Below are positions 48,048-57,412 of a DNA stretch of 64,000 bases, in pieces. Origin of the DNA: Bartonella sp. TP (lineage in GTDB: Bacteria > Pseudomonadota > Alphaproteobacteria > Rhizobiales > Rhizobiaceae); NCBI RefSeq assembly GCF_030406085.1, contig NZ_CP129002.1, positions 496,001 to 560,000 of the forward strand. Reading direction: 5' to 3'. Positions within the stretch are counted from its first letter, which is position 1. Every line of letters starts with the position of its first letter. Both the position numbers and the translations under genes were made by a program. The notes beneath the pieces are model-generated. The model was not told the DNA's origin. It worked only from the letters and a program-made list of their open reading frames with translations, and did no database searches.

Positions 48048-49952
48048 CTATTGCTGCAATGCTTCCATTTGCACAGCGAGCTGTTCTAACTCTAGCAAGG
48101 CGGGGCTAATAACCCCAAGCTCCAAATCTGCCTGGGTAGCTGGGGCATGTTGCACTGCCTCAGCCTGGGCTAGCAGCTGCTTATATTCTGGCTCTTGCTT
48201 GGCCCAGAGTTTTGCCGCTTCTATTCTAGCTATAGCAGAGCGCCATATTGCTTGGCCCACCAATTGTTTGCTTTCTTGCAGGCCATAAAGCTCGATAAAC
48301 GAGCCCAAGCGCGGGCCGCTTGCTTGCCCCAGCAAAGTTTTATACAGCATTTGAAAAAATGCGCCATTAACCGCTATCTGCCCAGCACTATTCTTTTTGC
48401 TAGGGTCTTGATAGGCCTCATATTGCCGGGCTAAATTAAGCAGATTGTTTTGTATCTCATCACCCTGAATGGTGTTGCTTTGCTGCATAGACGAGATTAA
48501 ATCATATAGTTTATGCAGCACCTCTGCTTCAAATGGCGTGGCCGTGGCCAAGCTTATAGTTGAAGCAACATAATCCTTATAATAATTAATCGCATATTTG
48601 ATTAATTTGGTAACAGTGCGGTTATTTCTAACCTCAGCACCATAGAGGCGTACAAGATAGTTCCACAACAACTCCTCGCTTGCATTCTTGCCCGTAGCAT
48701 TTACTAAATTCAACAACAAGGCATAGCTAAGCGGGGGTACATCCTCGTCTATATCATCGCCGCTATAAGCAAAATATAGTGGGTTATTAACATATTTGTC
48801 TAAATCAACTCGGCTAAGATCAACAAAGGACTGCCTATAGGATTTCAAATATTTATAATATTCATCAACCACTTTCGGAATAATATCAAAAGACAGGCGC
48901 TTGGCACTTTTTGGCTTTTGATACATATATAAGCGCAAGCTGCCATTTGGTGCATATTTCAACCATTGCTCTATGGTTAGGCCATTGCCTTTTGATTTAG
49001 AAATTTTCTGGCCATTTTCGTCCAAGAATAATTCATAATTAAAGCCAGCGGGGGGCAGTCTGCCAAGTTTCTGGGAGATTTTACTAGACAAAGCCACCGA
49101 ATCTATCAAATCCTTGCCAGCCATTTCATAATCAACGCCCAAAGCTACCCAGCGCAAGGCCCAATCGGCCTTCCATTGACATTTAACGCTACCGCCAAAA
49201 ATGCTCTGTTCAACTTCTTTGCCAGTTGTTGGCTCTTTATAAATTATTGTGCCTTTTGCCTCATTTCTGCTTAAAATCGGCACTTGCAAAACCTGGCCGG
49301 TAACTTGGCTTATGGGCAAGAAGATCGAATAGCTTGCCTGACGCTCAGCCCGCAAGCTTGGCAGCATAATCTGCATAATTTGGTCGTAATTTTGCATCAT
49401 TTTTTGCAATGTGCTGTCAAATTTGCCAGATTTATAATGCTCCGTAGCACTTGCAAATTCATATTTAAAACCAAAATAGTCAAGAAAGGCCCGCAATCTA
49501 GCATTATTGCTAGCCGCAAAGCTTGGCAATTTCTTAATCTCGCGTTTGATTTTTGCTTCATCCCGCGTAGACTGCAGCAGCTCTTTTAGGGCAAAAGGGT
49601 CGGGCACAACGCTTAAAGGCTGGCCAAGATAGGCTGCCATTTCTTCTTGGCAGGGCACATTGCCCGGCACCTTACGAAAGCCGTCCATATCATCTGAAAA
49701 ACAGATAAGCTTTGACCTAGAATTGGTTTTATTAATTAAATCATAGCAATGCGCTACCATCAGGGTGCGCGCAACCTCACCAAAGGTGCCAATATGGGGC
49801 AGTCCAGAAGGTCCGTAGCCAGTTTCAAAGATAACAACTTTTTTGTTATCTCGAGCCGCGTTTAGCCTATGCATAAGCTTTTCGGCTTCTTCAAAACACC
49901 AGCTCGTACAAGACCGCACGAACTCCAACAAATCTGGCCCAACTAAACTCAT
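48048..49952 (-). CDS. lysK: Lysyl-tRNA synthetase, class I
   Basis: 634 residues. Class I Rossmann core with the HIGH-type motif GLPHIGTFGEV and the KMSKS-type motif KISKSKGNG; this archaeal-type LysRS replaces the class II enzyme in many alphaproteobacteria. Longer than the usual 520-560 residues: after the helical anticodon-binding region there is an extra C-terminal stretch rich in Ala, Gln, Glu and Leu (about residues 560-634). Whether this tail matters is unknown. Confidence 0.95.
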   Translation of the reverse strand: MSLVGPDLLEFVRSCTSWCFEEAEKLMHRLNAARDNKKVVIFETGYGPSGLPHIGTFGEVARTLMVAHCYDLINKTNSRSKLICFSDDMDGFRKVPGNVPCQEEMAAYLGQPLSVVPDPFALKELLQSTRDEAKIKREIKKLPSFAASNNARLRAFLDYFGFKYEFASATEHYKSGKFDSTLQKMMQNYDQIMQIMLPSLRAERQASYSIFLPISQVTGQVLQVPILSRNEAKGTIIYKEPTTGKEVEQSIFGGSVKCQWKADWALRWVALGVDYEMAGKDLIDSVALSSKISQKLGRLPPAGFNYELFLDENGQKISKSKGNGLTIEQWLKYAPNGSLRLYMYQKPKSAKRLSFDIIPKVVDEYYKYLKSYRQSFVDLSRVDLDKYVNNPLYFAYSGDDIDEDVPPLSYALLLNLVNATGKNASEELLWNYLVRLYGAEVRNNRTVTKLIKYAINYYKDYVASTISLATATPFEAEVLHKLYDLISSMQQSNTIQGDEIQNNLLNLARQYEAYQDPSKKNSAGQIAVNGAFFQMLYKTLLGQASGPRLGSFIELYGLQESKQLVGQAIWRSAIARIEAAKLWAKQEPEYKQLLAQAEAVQHAPATQADLELGVISPALLELEQLAVQMEALQQ

Positions 49953-49983
49953 AACAAGGTGCTCATATCTTTACAATACTCAT

Positions 49984-50844
49984 TTAACTATAAAAATCAC
50001 GGGGAAAATAACGAAAATATAATCGTTCTAAATCACCCTTACGTTTAATTTGCTCTAAAGCATAATCCAGCGCGGCCAAAATATCTTGCCGTTTCGTAAG
50101 CGCGGCAATTCTCATGCCAGAGCCCAAAAAACGCTCGTTATAATACGCCTTGCCTTCAAAGACATAGTCGCCTTGTAGGCTAGCCAAAATGCGACCATCA
50201 CCAAAGATAGCATCTATATTGCCACGATTTAAATCTTCTTGCAACTGGTCTATACTCTTATATAAAAAATATTTTATATTGGGAAAATATATGTGCAGCA
50301 TATTGCTATGCGAGGTGCCGCCCAAAACGCCAATGCGTTGTTCGCCAAGCTCTTTGCCAGCAACTTTTGCCGTCTGCGGGTCGAATTTAGAGCGTATAAC
50401 TAAAAATCGTGCCGGAAATAACATATAAGGCCGCGTAAAGCTAATATCCTTTGCCCCACCAGCCCCTTCTAGCCGCAAGCCAGCAATTATCGCCTCGCCT
50501 TCGCCACTACGCAACTTGTTGGGCAATTGGTCAAAGGGCACTGTTTCCACCTGGCATTTATTAATCATATGCAATTCACGGCATATTGCTTTGGCTAAGT
50601 CGATATTATAGCCAGCCATATGACCGTCTGGCGTTTCGTAATTAAAGGGGTAAAAATCGTTGCTAGTTAAGAAACGTAGATGCGGCAAGTCGCTTAAATC
50701 CGGTACATCCGGGCCAAACATTGCGTGCTTGGCTGATAGAGGCAGCAGGGATGAACCTACCGCCTCTATACTGGAAAAGAAAGATATCCTTATGCACAAA
50801 GCAGTCAAAAAGCAAATTCGCAATGTTATAATAAATACTTTCAT
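49984..50844 (-). CDS. Periplasmic amino-acid-type solute-binding protein
   Basis: 286 residues. N-terminal signal/anchor (about 1-30) followed by the family 3 solute-binding fold: RFLTSNDFYPFNYETPDGHM, GYNIDLAKAICREL, AIIAGLRLEG and GNIDAIFGDG. Such proteins feed polar-amino-acid ABC importers, but no permease or ATPase gene is nearby, so the partner must be elsewhere or the protein serves as a sensor. Divergence from truA is not tested by any visible promoter. Confidence 0.85.
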   Translation of the reverse strand: MKVFIITLRICFLTALCIRISFFSSIEAVGSSLLPLSAKHAMFGPDVPDLSDLPHLRFLTSNDFYPFNYETPDGHMAGYNIDLAKAICRELHMINKCQVETVPFDQLPNKLRSGEGEAIIAGLRLEGAGGAKDISFTRPYMLFPARFLVIRSKFDPQTAKVAGKELGEQRIGVLGGTSHSNMLHIYFPNIKYFLYKSIDQLQEDLNRGNIDAIFGDGRILASLQGDYVFEGKAYYNERFLGSGMRIAALTKRQDILAALDYALEQIKRKGDLERLYFRYFPRDFYS

Positions 50845-50911
50845 CGGCTGTTATTAATCCAAAGATGCAACCTTGGCAAGACGTTTTTTTAAATATCGCT
50901 CTATGTGCCTG

Positions 50912-51679
50912 CTAATATTCAATTTTTTTTAAATACAAACCACAGGGCGGAGCATTTTGCCCGGCACAAGCACGTGACTTTGCGGCCAAGGCTTGGGCCA
51001 AATCCTCGCTAGTCCAGCGCGTAATACCCACATTATACAAACTGCCCATAAAGGCCCGAATCTGATTGTGCAAAAAAGATTGCGCAACTACTCGCATTTC
51101 AATCAGACCCTCGCTGCGCCTGGTTATCTCGATAGAATCAATTGTGCGTACCGGGCTTTTTGCCTGGCATTCTGCAGCGCGAAAAGAGCTAAAATCATGG
51201 GTGCCAACCAAAAGCTGCGCGGCCAGCTGCATCAGCGGTACATTTAGGTCACGCGGCACATGCCAGGCCCGGTTGGCCTGCAAGACCAAGGGCGCCCGCC
51301 GCTGAATGATTCGGTATAGATAATGCCGCTTTTTTGCACTGAATCTAGCCGAAAACTCTGCTGAAACAGGCTGCGCCTTTAAAACAGCAATGCGATGCCC
51401 CGCAGCACAGAGGTAGAAATTAAGCGCCGCGGCGATCTCTATGCCAGACCTGGCTTTGCCCAAGTCAAAATGCGCCACTTGTTGCAGCGCATGCACACCA
51501 GCGTCGGTACGGCCCGCCGCAACAAGGCTTACCCGCTCTTGCGCATATGATTCTATGGCTTGCTCGATAGCTTTCTGAACTGTTTCTAGCTCTGGCTGCC
51601 CTGGCTGCGCTTTTTGCCGCTGCCAGCCATGATAATTTGTGCCGTCATACTCGATATCTATACGATAGCGCTGCTTCAT
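50912..51679 (-). CDS. truA: tRNA pseudouridine(38-40) synthase
   Basis: 255 residues. Catalytic Asp in GRTDAGVHAL, with DGTNYHGWQRQ near the start and the segment FLHNQIRAFMGSLYNVG. Makes pseudouridine at positions 38-40 of tRNA. The start overlaps the fmt stop by 4 nt, so def-fmt-truA form one operon, as in other Rhizobiales. Confidence 0.97.
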   Translation of the reverse strand: MKQRYRIDIEYDGTNYHGWQRQKAQPGQPELETVQKAIEQAIESYAQERVSLVAAGRTDAGVHALQQVAHFDLGKARSGIEIAAALNFYLCAAGHRIAVLKAQPVSAEFSARFSAKKRHYLYRIIQRRAPLVLQANRAWHVPRDLNVPLMQLAAQLLVGTHDFSSFRAAECQAKSPVRTIDSIEITRRSEGLIEMRVVAQSFLHNQIRAFMGSLYNVGITRWTSEDLAQALAAKSRACAGQNAPPCGLYLKKIEY

Positions 51680-52584
51680 AAGAATTCGATATTACTATAG
51701 GCTTTTACAAATTCTTCAACTGGCATTTCGCGCCCACCGGGCCTTTTACAGCTTAATATGTATAAACTGTCCCCATCGCCGCAAATTCTTTTCATTGGCG
51801 TGGCAATTTCTTCCAAACTAGCAGAAAGAATCTTTACCCGCTCTGTTTTTTGCTTGCCAGAATGCGAAGTTAGCTGCATATAACACCAAGCCCCGGGAAG
51901 TGGTGCAAAAGCGCGTATTTTATTATAGAGCTCAAACGCGGTATGATGCCAATGCATGCGCGTTTCTTCCTTGATAATTTTATGCGCATAAACAGGCTCG
52001 CCCAGCTGCGATAGAAACAGCAATTCCCCGGCCTCTATCCGCCTCAGCGCCTCCATCAGCAATGGTGTGCCCAGCTGCGCCAAATGCTCGCGCAGTTCTT
52101 GCGCATTGCGCTGATCGATATTGGTTATTGCGCTTAGCGCCACGGGGCCAGTATCCAAGCCGCTATCCATCTGCATTATCATCACGCCCGTATAATTGTC
52201 CCCAGCGGCAATAGCGCGCTCTATTGGCGCAGCACCGCGCCAACGCGGCAAAAGCGAAGGATGTACATTTAAACAACCATGTTTTGGCGCCTGCAAAATT
52301 GGCTCGGGCAATAAAACCCCATAGGCCACCACTACACAAAGATCGGCCTGGAAATCTATGAATTCTTGAACCGCCGCCGGATCTCTAAAGTTTCTTGGCG
52401 TGCGCAGATTCAAATTATGCTCTATGGCATATTTAGCAACAGCGCAATGCTCTAGCTGCTCGCCACGGCGCGAGCGCACCCGTAAATCCGCGCTATATAC
52501 CGCCACAATCTCGTGCCCAGCTTGGTGAAGGGCGGCTAAAAAAGGAACTGAAAAAGACGGACTACCCATGAAAATTATACGCAT
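51676..52584 (-). CDS. fmt: Methionyl-tRNA formyltransferase
   Basis: 302 residues. Begins MRIIFMGSPSFSVPFL; the formyl-folate site is shown by NVHPSLLPRWRGAAPIERAI and the catalytic segment IMQMDSGLDTGPV. Formylates initiator Met-tRNA; Def later removes the formyl group. Middle gene of def-fmt-truA. Confidence 0.97.
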   Translation of the reverse strand: MRIIFMGSPSFSVPFLAALHQAGHEIVAVYSADLRVRSRRGEQLEHCAVAKYAIEHNLNLRTPRNFRDPAAVQEFIDFQADLCVVVAYGVLLPEPILQAPKHGCLNVHPSLLPRWRGAAPIERAIAAGDNYTGVMIMQMDSGLDTGPVALSAITNIDQRNAQELREHLAQLGTPLLMEALRRIEAGELLFLSQLGEPVYAHKIIKEETRMHWHHTAFELYNKIRAFAPLPGAWCYMQLTSHSGKQKTERVKILSASLEEIATPMKRICGDGDSLYILSCKRPGGREMPVEEFVKAYSNIEFL

Positions 52585-52593
52585 AACAAAAAC

Positions 52594-53139
52594 CTAATCT
52601 GAAAATTCTGCATTTTTGGTAAATTTACTAACCATTCTATCACGCTTGATTTTGGTTAGATGATCCAGAAATAAAATACCGTCCAAATGGTCAATCTCAT
52701 GCTGCGCGCAAGTAGAAAGCAACCCTTGCAGCTCCAGCTGCTCTGTTGTGCCATCTAATGTCGTAAAGCGCATATAAATAAGAATCGGGCGCTTAACCTG
52801 GGCATAATAATCTGGTATAGACAAGCAACCTTCGTTATACACATGACTTTCGCTGCTAAACCATAGCACCTCGGGGTTAATAACCACCAATGGCTCGGCA
52901 TTATCTTCTGGAGCAAGCGGAGTGGTTGCGGCGTCTTCCTCGGCCGTGGCGCGGTCTATTACAAACATGCGTAGCGGCACCCCAACCTGAATAGCGGCCA
53001 GGCCAATGCCCTGTTTTGATTGCATCGTATCTATTAAATCTTGCGCTAATATTTTAATTTCCTTGGTAATTAAGCCCACTGGCTTTGAAACCTCGCGCAG
53101 TTTTTTATCCGGCAAATAGATTAACTTACGAACAGCCAT
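52594..53139 (-). CDS. def: Peptide deformylase
   Basis: 181 residues from ATG 53139, which follows GGAGTAAAA; a start at 53160 would place this ribosome binding site inside the gene. Motifs GIGLAAIQVG, EGCLSIP and QHEIDHLDG supply the metal ligands (Cys and two His) and catalytic Glu. An insert of about ten residues (AEEDAATTPLAP) before the second motif is typical of alphaproteobacteria. Divergent from barrel array 2. Confidence 0.97.
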   Translation of the reverse strand: MAVRKLIYLPDKKLREVSKPVGLITKEIKILAQDLIDTMQSKQGIGLAAIQVGVPLRMFVIDRATAEEDAATTPLAPEDNAEPLVVINPEVLWFSSESHVYNEGCLSIPDYYAQVKRPILIYMRFTTLDGTTEQLELQGLLSTCAQHEIDHLDGILFLDHLTKIKRDRMVSKFTKNAEFSD

Positions 53140-53189
53140 TTTTACTCCTTCAATGCTCAAGATTTAATAATAGCGAAAAAGTAAATCGC

Positions 53190-53218
53190 TTGCAAGTCAG
53201 GCTCAAATGTGTTATGCA
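53190..53218 (+). promoter_or_regulatory. Predicted promoter of barrel array 2
   Basis: TTGCAA (53190-53195) and TATGCA (53213-53218) with 17-nt spacing, 30 nt upstream of the first ATG of the array and in the only sizeable gap before it. Confidence 0.5.
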
Positions 53219-53247
53219 CTTCTAATAGTTTACAGTGGAGAATTTGA

Positions 53248-53961
53248 ATGAGCCCCAAGATATCCATCATCAGCGCGATGATTCTTATTGCTAATATTAC
53301 CGCAGCTTCTGCTGCCGATATAGCCGCGGCCAGGGTAATGCCGGCCAAGCCAGAGTTCAAATGGTCTGGCCCCTATATAGGGGTTGAAACAGGCGTTCCC
53401 ATTAGTCGTTTTACACATAAGTCAGATTCCACTGCAAATATAGAAGAGCGCTTGGGTCACCCTAGCAGAGTTCCTATGCTAGGGCTTTATGCGGGCTACA
53501 ATTTTGAGCTGCCAAAACATTTTATATTCGGTATCGATGCTAATATAGATCGCTACTCATCAAAGGTTTTAAGGATTATTCCCGACTCATTATACATGAT
53601 TTATAAAGAAACCGCTGTAGCTTCTGCTCGCGCTCGCCTTGGCCTAGCCCAAGGGCGCTTTATGCCTTATGTCGCTGCGGGCCTGTCTGTTTTACGAGCT
53701 GTCGATTTTGCTGCTAGCCAGCGCCTAGGCATTAATAGTGGCGAAAAAGCAATGCATAATTTTACAGGCTGGAATCTTGGCACTGGTATAGATTATGCCG
53801 CAACGCGTAATCTTTTATTACGTGCTGACTACCGCTTTAATACAACCCTGATTAACGACTCATATTATATGTACAAGCCGGATGTTTTTCTAAGATCAGC
53901 GGCGACAAATAGAGGCGTAAAGTCACATCAAATCCGTGTCGGTGCAGCCTATAAATTCTAA
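53248..53961 (+). CDS. Outer-membrane beta-barrel protein, array 2 copy 1
   Basis: 237 residues. Signal sequence ends ASA; family start segment PEFKWSGPYIGVETG, then LYAGYNFELPKHFIFGID, ARARLGLAQGRFMPYVAAG, GWNLGTGIDYA, LLLRADYRF and C-terminal RVGAAYKF. It is the most divergent member of array 2 and lacks the shared 117-bp 5' block of copies 2, 4 and 5. First gene after the predicted promoter. Confidence 0.9.
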   Translation: MSPKISIISAMILIANITAASAADIAAARVMPAKPEFKWSGPYIGVETGVPISRFTHKSDSTANIEERLGHPSRVPMLGLYAGYNFELPKHFIFGIDANIDRYSSKVLRIIPDSLYMIYKETAVASARARLGLAQGRFMPYVAAGLSVLRAVDFAASQRLGINSGEKAMHNFTGWNLGTGIDYAATRNLLLRADYRFNTTLINDSYYMYKPDVFLRSAATNRGVKSHQIRVGAAYKF

Positions 53962-53975
53962 CCCAGAAGCAATTA

Positions 53976-54707
53976 ATGAAACTTACAGCCCTTTTATCAA
54001 TCGTCGCAATAGCCAGCAGCGCCTCTATAGCAAATGCGGCAGATGTTATAAAAGCTAGACCTGTTTCAGCACCTGTTTTTAACTGGGCTGGGCCGTATCT
54101 AGGGCTTGCAACTGGTGTGGCCTTTGGCCATTTTTACTCTACGGCAGAAAGCAATAAACCATCGAATCAGCAGCTTAAAGAAACTTTTGGCAGCCCCGGT
54201 AATGAACTATCCGCCATTCCTTATGCTGGCTACAATTTTCGCTTAGGCCAGCATGCTATAATAGGCATAGATGGCAGTATAGATTTTCACTCCTATGAAA
54301 ATTTAAAGCTCATTACACCCCCCGGCGCTATAATCGCAAGCTATAATTTGTACAAAGAGAAAAGTTTAGCCGATGCGCGCCTGCGCCTGGGCTATGCCCA
54401 AGGTCGCTTCTTGCCCTATATTGCGGGTGGCCTATCTATTTTACGCGCAGGCACAGGGCACAGCTTTGTAGAACAAGAGCTAACCAGCAACAGCCATCAG
54501 CTCTTGCATAATTATAAGGGCTGGAATCTTGGCGCGGGCATCGATTACGCAGCCTGTGGCAATATGTTCATACGGCTTGATTATCGCTTTAGCCAAATCA
54601 AAATTAGCAATGCCTATGCCATAACAAACGGAATTTGGCAAAAAGAAGCGAATTATACAGGCGTAAGGTCGCAGCAACTTCGCCTAGGCGCCGCGTATAA
54701 ATTCTAG
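53976..54707 (+). CDS. Outer-membrane beta-barrel protein, array 2 copy 2
   Basis: 243 residues. The first 39 codons (signal plus PVSAPVFNWAG) are identical at the DNA level to copy 4 (53976-54092 versus 55574 onward), but the barrel differs from there on, including loops SNKPSNQQLKE and ITPPGAIIASYN. Ends RLGAAYKF. It is followed by an 81-nt gap. Confidence 0.9.
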   Translation: MKLTALLSIVAIASSASIANAADVIKARPVSAPVFNWAGPYLGLATGVAFGHFYSTAESNKPSNQQLKETFGSPGNELSAIPYAGYNFRLGQHAIIGIDGSIDFHSYENLKLITPPGAIIASYNLYKEKSLADARLRLGYAQGRFLPYIAGGLSILRAGTGHSFVEQELTSNSHQLLHNYKGWNLGAGIDYAACGNMFIRLDYRFSQIKISNAYAITNGIWQKEANYTGVRSQQLRLGAAYKF

Positions 54708-54788
54708 CACAAGCTTTACAGTTAAGTTTGCAATTATGATTGAATTATGATATGTCTTTGACAATAATTAAATTTATAGGAAAATAAT

Positions 54789-55559
54789 ATGAAACTTAAG
54801 GTTTTTCTAACTAGCGCCGCAGCTATAGCAATAATTGCCAACACTAGCAGCGCAAATGCCGCCGACATCGCAAAGCATAAGCCTCACCATGTAAAGCAAA
54901 TGGCGATAGCAGCGGTTGCGCCAACAGCGCCAGTTTTTAATTGGGCGGGGCCTTATATCGGGCTTGATGTTGGAGCTAGCACCAACAAATTTAATTTTTA
55001 TGGCAGACATTTCGGGATGTTTACCACATCTTTCAAGAAAAGTTTGGCTGGGATATATGCGGGCTATAATTTTCCAATACACCAGCATATTATATTCGGG
55101 ATAGAGGGAAACATTAATCTTCTTTCACCTGAATTAAGCAGAACTCACCTCATGTCTTCCTCGGGTAGCGATGCGCCGGATGGATATGCCTATGAATTAT
55201 ACCAAGAAAAAATGGGAGCAGCCGCCGCACGCATGCGCCTAGGCTATGCACAGGGTCGTTTTATGCCATATATTGCCGGGGGCGGCTCTATAACACGCTC
55301 TAGAGCTGTATTCGGTGACGCAAAAAATGGCATTACTGCTGGTAATACAGAGTTTTGCACCTATTATGGTTGGAATATTGGGGCAGGTATAGATTATGCA
55401 ACAGCGCGTAATGTCGTCTTGCGTGCTGAATACAACATTCGCAAAACCTTTAACAATAAGTTCTACTTTGTAGCACCGCCAGGTCCGCCAGTTCTGAATA
55501 CTGACCAAGGTAAATTTACCACACGTCAAGTTCGTATCGGCGCGGCATATAAATTCTAA
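54789..55559 (+). CDS. Outer-membrane beta-barrel protein, array 2 copy 3
   Basis: 256 residues, the longest array member. Signal ends SSANA, then a His/Lys linker (KHKPHHVKQ) like that of array 1, and PVFNWAGPYIGLDVG. Long loop 2 (SSSGSDAPDGYAYELYQ). Barrel end RIGAAYKF. The linker links it to array 1 more than to its neighbours. Preceded by an 81-nt AT-rich gap containing TTGACA (54758-54763), a possible -35 but with no well-placed -10. Confidence 0.9.
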   Translation: MKLKVFLTSAAAIAIIANTSSANAADIAKHKPHHVKQMAIAAVAPTAPVFNWAGPYIGLDVGASTNKFNFYGRHFGMFTTSFKKSLAGIYAGYNFPIHQHIIFGIEGNINLLSPELSRTHLMSSSGSDAPDGYAYELYQEKMGAAAARMRLGYAQGRFMPYIAGGGSITRSRAVFGDAKNGITAGNTEFCTYYGWNIGAGIDYATARNVVLRAEYNIRKTFNNKFYFVAPPGPPVLNTDQGKFTTRQVRIGAAYKF

Positions 55560-55878
55560 CCCAGGAGCAATTAATGAAACTTACAGCCCTTTTATCAATC
55601 GTCGCAATAGCCAGCAGCGCCTCTATAGCAAATGCGGCAGATGTTATAAAAGCTAGACCTGTTTCAGCACCTGTTTTTAACTGGGCTGGCCCCTATATTG
55701 GTATAGAGGCTGGCACTGCTTTTAGTCATTTTTACTCAACAGATAAAACTAACACCGTAGATGGGCTAAAAGCTGAACTCGGAAAACCCGAAAATGCCGC
55801 CCTAGCTGGTATATTTGCAGGCTATAATTTTCGCTTGGGTCAACATGCTATATTAGGTATCGACGGTAATGTAGATTT
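55527..55878 (+). repeat. 352-bp near-identical block, copy A (partner 56279-56630)
   Basis: Spans the last codons of copy 3, the 14-nt spacer and the first 305 bp of copy 4. Matches 56279-56630 with three mismatches. Beyond GTAGATTT the two genes diverge abruptly, a clear recombination border. Confidence 0.92.
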
Positions 55879-56311
55879 TCATAATTCCCAAGCGCTAACA
55901 ATCATACCGGGCTATGATATAGATGATACCACTACACCAGACAGCTATGAGTTATACAGCGAAAAAGCGTTAGCAGCAGCACGTATTCGCCTAGGCTATG
56001 CGCAAGGCAGGTTAATGCCCTATATCGCTGGCGGATTTTCGGCACTGCGTGCTAGCCGCACAACAGGCCCCACCCCAAATGGCATAAAAAGCAGCAACAA
56101 ACTGCTTAATAATTATATAGGTTGGAATATTGGGGCAGGTATCGACTATGCTATATCACCTAAGCTGTTCTTGCGTGCTGATTATCGCTTTGCCAAAACC
56201 AAGATAAAATACTTTTATACATTAAATGGCAGCAATTCGTGGACCAAACATGATAACAATATTGGTCTAAAGTCACACCAAGTTCGTATTGGCGCGGCAT
56301 ATAAATTCTAA
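55574..56311 (+). CDS. Outer-membrane beta-barrel protein, array 2 copy 4
   Basis: 245 residues. Same front as copy 5 through IDGNVDFH, then a private second half (TIIPGYDIDDTTTPDSYE, RTTGPTPNGIKSS, YFYTLNGSNSWTKH). Signal ends SIANA; C-terminus RIGAAYKF. Follows copy 3 by 14 nt with a CAGGAG ribosome binding site. Confidence 0.9.
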   Translation: MKLTALLSIVAIASSASIANAADVIKARPVSAPVFNWAGPYIGIEAGTAFSHFYSTDKTNTVDGLKAELGKPENAALAGIFAGYNFRLGQHAILGIDGNVDFHNSQALTIIPGYDIDDTTTPDSYELYSEKALAAARIRLGYAQGRLMPYIAGGFSALRASRTTGPTPNGIKSSNKLLNNYIGWNIGAGIDYAISPKLFLRADYRFAKTKIKYFYTLNGSNSWTKHDNNIGLKSHQVRIGAAYKF

Positions 56312-56630
56312 CCCAGGAGCAATTAATGAAACTTACAGCCCTTTTATCAATCATCGCAATAGCCAGCAGCGCCTCTATAGCAAATGCAGCAGATGTTATA
56401 AAAGCTAGACCTGTTTCAGCACCTGTTTTTAACTGGGCTGGCCCCTATATTGGTATAGAGGCTGGCACTGCTTTTAGTCATTTTTACTCAACAGATAAAA
56501 CTAACACCGTAGATGGGCTAAAAGCTGAACTCGGAAAACCCGAAAATGCCGCCCTAGCTGGTATATTTGCAGGCTATAATTTTCGCTTGGGTCAACATGC
56601 TATATTAGGTATCGACGGTAATGTAGATTT
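56279..56630 (+). repeat. 352-bp near-identical block, copy B (partner 55527-55878)
   Basis: See copy A. Covers the end of copy 4, spacer and first 305 bp of copy 5. Confidence 0.92.
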
Positions 56631-57039
56631 CCATTCCTCAAGCGCCTTAAGAATCAGCGAATCAGGCGAAAATGACTATTGGCTCTATAAAGAAACAGCA
56701 CTTGCCGCTGCCCGCCTGCGGGTGGGGCTTGCCTCGGGGCGCTTTATGCCATATTTCGCCGGGGGGCTATCTATAGCACGTGCCGCCTTTGCATATGGCG
56801 GCACAGATCAAGGCATAATTAGCGGCAATCAAATACAAGATAATCATATAGGTTGGAATATCGGCGCAGGTGTAGATTATGCCATCGCTAATAATATATT
56901 TTTACGCGCGGACTATCGCTTTAGCCAAAATAAAATTAAACACCGTTATGAATTTATCAATGAAAATTGGACCAAAGAACCCAACAATATTGGCATAAAA
57001 TCACACCAGCTTCGCCTAGGCGCAGCATATAAATTCTAG
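56326..57039 (+). CDS. Outer-membrane beta-barrel protein, array 2 copy 5
   Basis: 237 residues. Front identical (two base changes) to copy 4, different second half (SESGENDYWLYKETALA, YGGTDQGIISGNQIQ). Ends RLGAAYKF. Its stop is 4 nt from the stop of the first phage-module gene on the other strand, with no terminator between. Confidence 0.9.
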   Translation: MKLTALLSIIAIASSASIANAADVIKARPVSAPVFNWAGPYIGIEAGTAFSHFYSTDKTNTVDGLKAELGKPENAALAGIFAGYNFRLGQHAILGIDGNVDFHSSSALRISESGENDYWLYKETALAAARLRVGLASGRFMPYFAGGLSIARAAFAYGGTDQGIISGNQIQDNHIGWNIGAGVDYAIANNIFLRADYRFSQNKIKHRYEFINENWTKEPNNIGIKSHQLRLGAAYKF

Positions 57040-57043
57040 CAAT

Positions 57044-57412
57044 CTAGCCACCCATAATCGCAAGCGTAGCAGCAGCAATAGAACTAGCCACGCTTTGCCG
57101 CTTGTTATCCACAAAATAATGCGTTTTCTCTTTGCGTGGGCAAGCAACATTCGGCTGTAGATTCAAGATATATAAATCGCTAGCCCTTTGCCGGGACTTT
57201 ACCCGGCGCAGCAAACCACGAGCCTCTAGCTGTTTTAAAATACGCACAATTTGGCGACGCGAGCAATGCGCGCGCCTGGCCAATGTTGCCTGGCACGGAT
57301 AAGCTGTAAACTCTGTGTCATCCGCATAATCTGCCAAAAGCGCTAGTACAAGCTTGGCCGTGCTCTGGCCTGTCTCTTGCGCTAGCGCCCATCTTGTTGC
57401 CCTAAAGCTCAT
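57044..57412 (-). CDS. Winged-helix (HTH_36-like) phage-associated protein
   Basis: 122 residues from the ATG at 57412, which begins the family sequence MSFRATRWALAQETGQSTAK; upstream in-frame codons overlap the membrane-protein gene. The helix-turn-helix lies in CQATLARRAHCSRRQIVRIL with wing KQLEARGLLRRVKS. Similar N-terminal domains occur in phage replication-initiation proteins and in small phage regulators; here the C-terminal replication part is absent. Could control the module. Last gene of the run. Confidence 0.72.
   Translation of the reverse strand: MSFRATRWALAQETGQSTAKLVLALLADYADDTEFTAYPCQATLARRAHCSRRQIVRILKQLEARGLLRRVKSRQRASDLYILNLQPNVACPRKEKTHYFVDNKRQSVASSIAAATLAIMGG

Noticed and set aside
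57040-57043. Phage attachment site at the left border of the module
   Set aside because: Only 4 nt separate the array stop from the phage gene stop, and no direct repeat can be tested without the right border.
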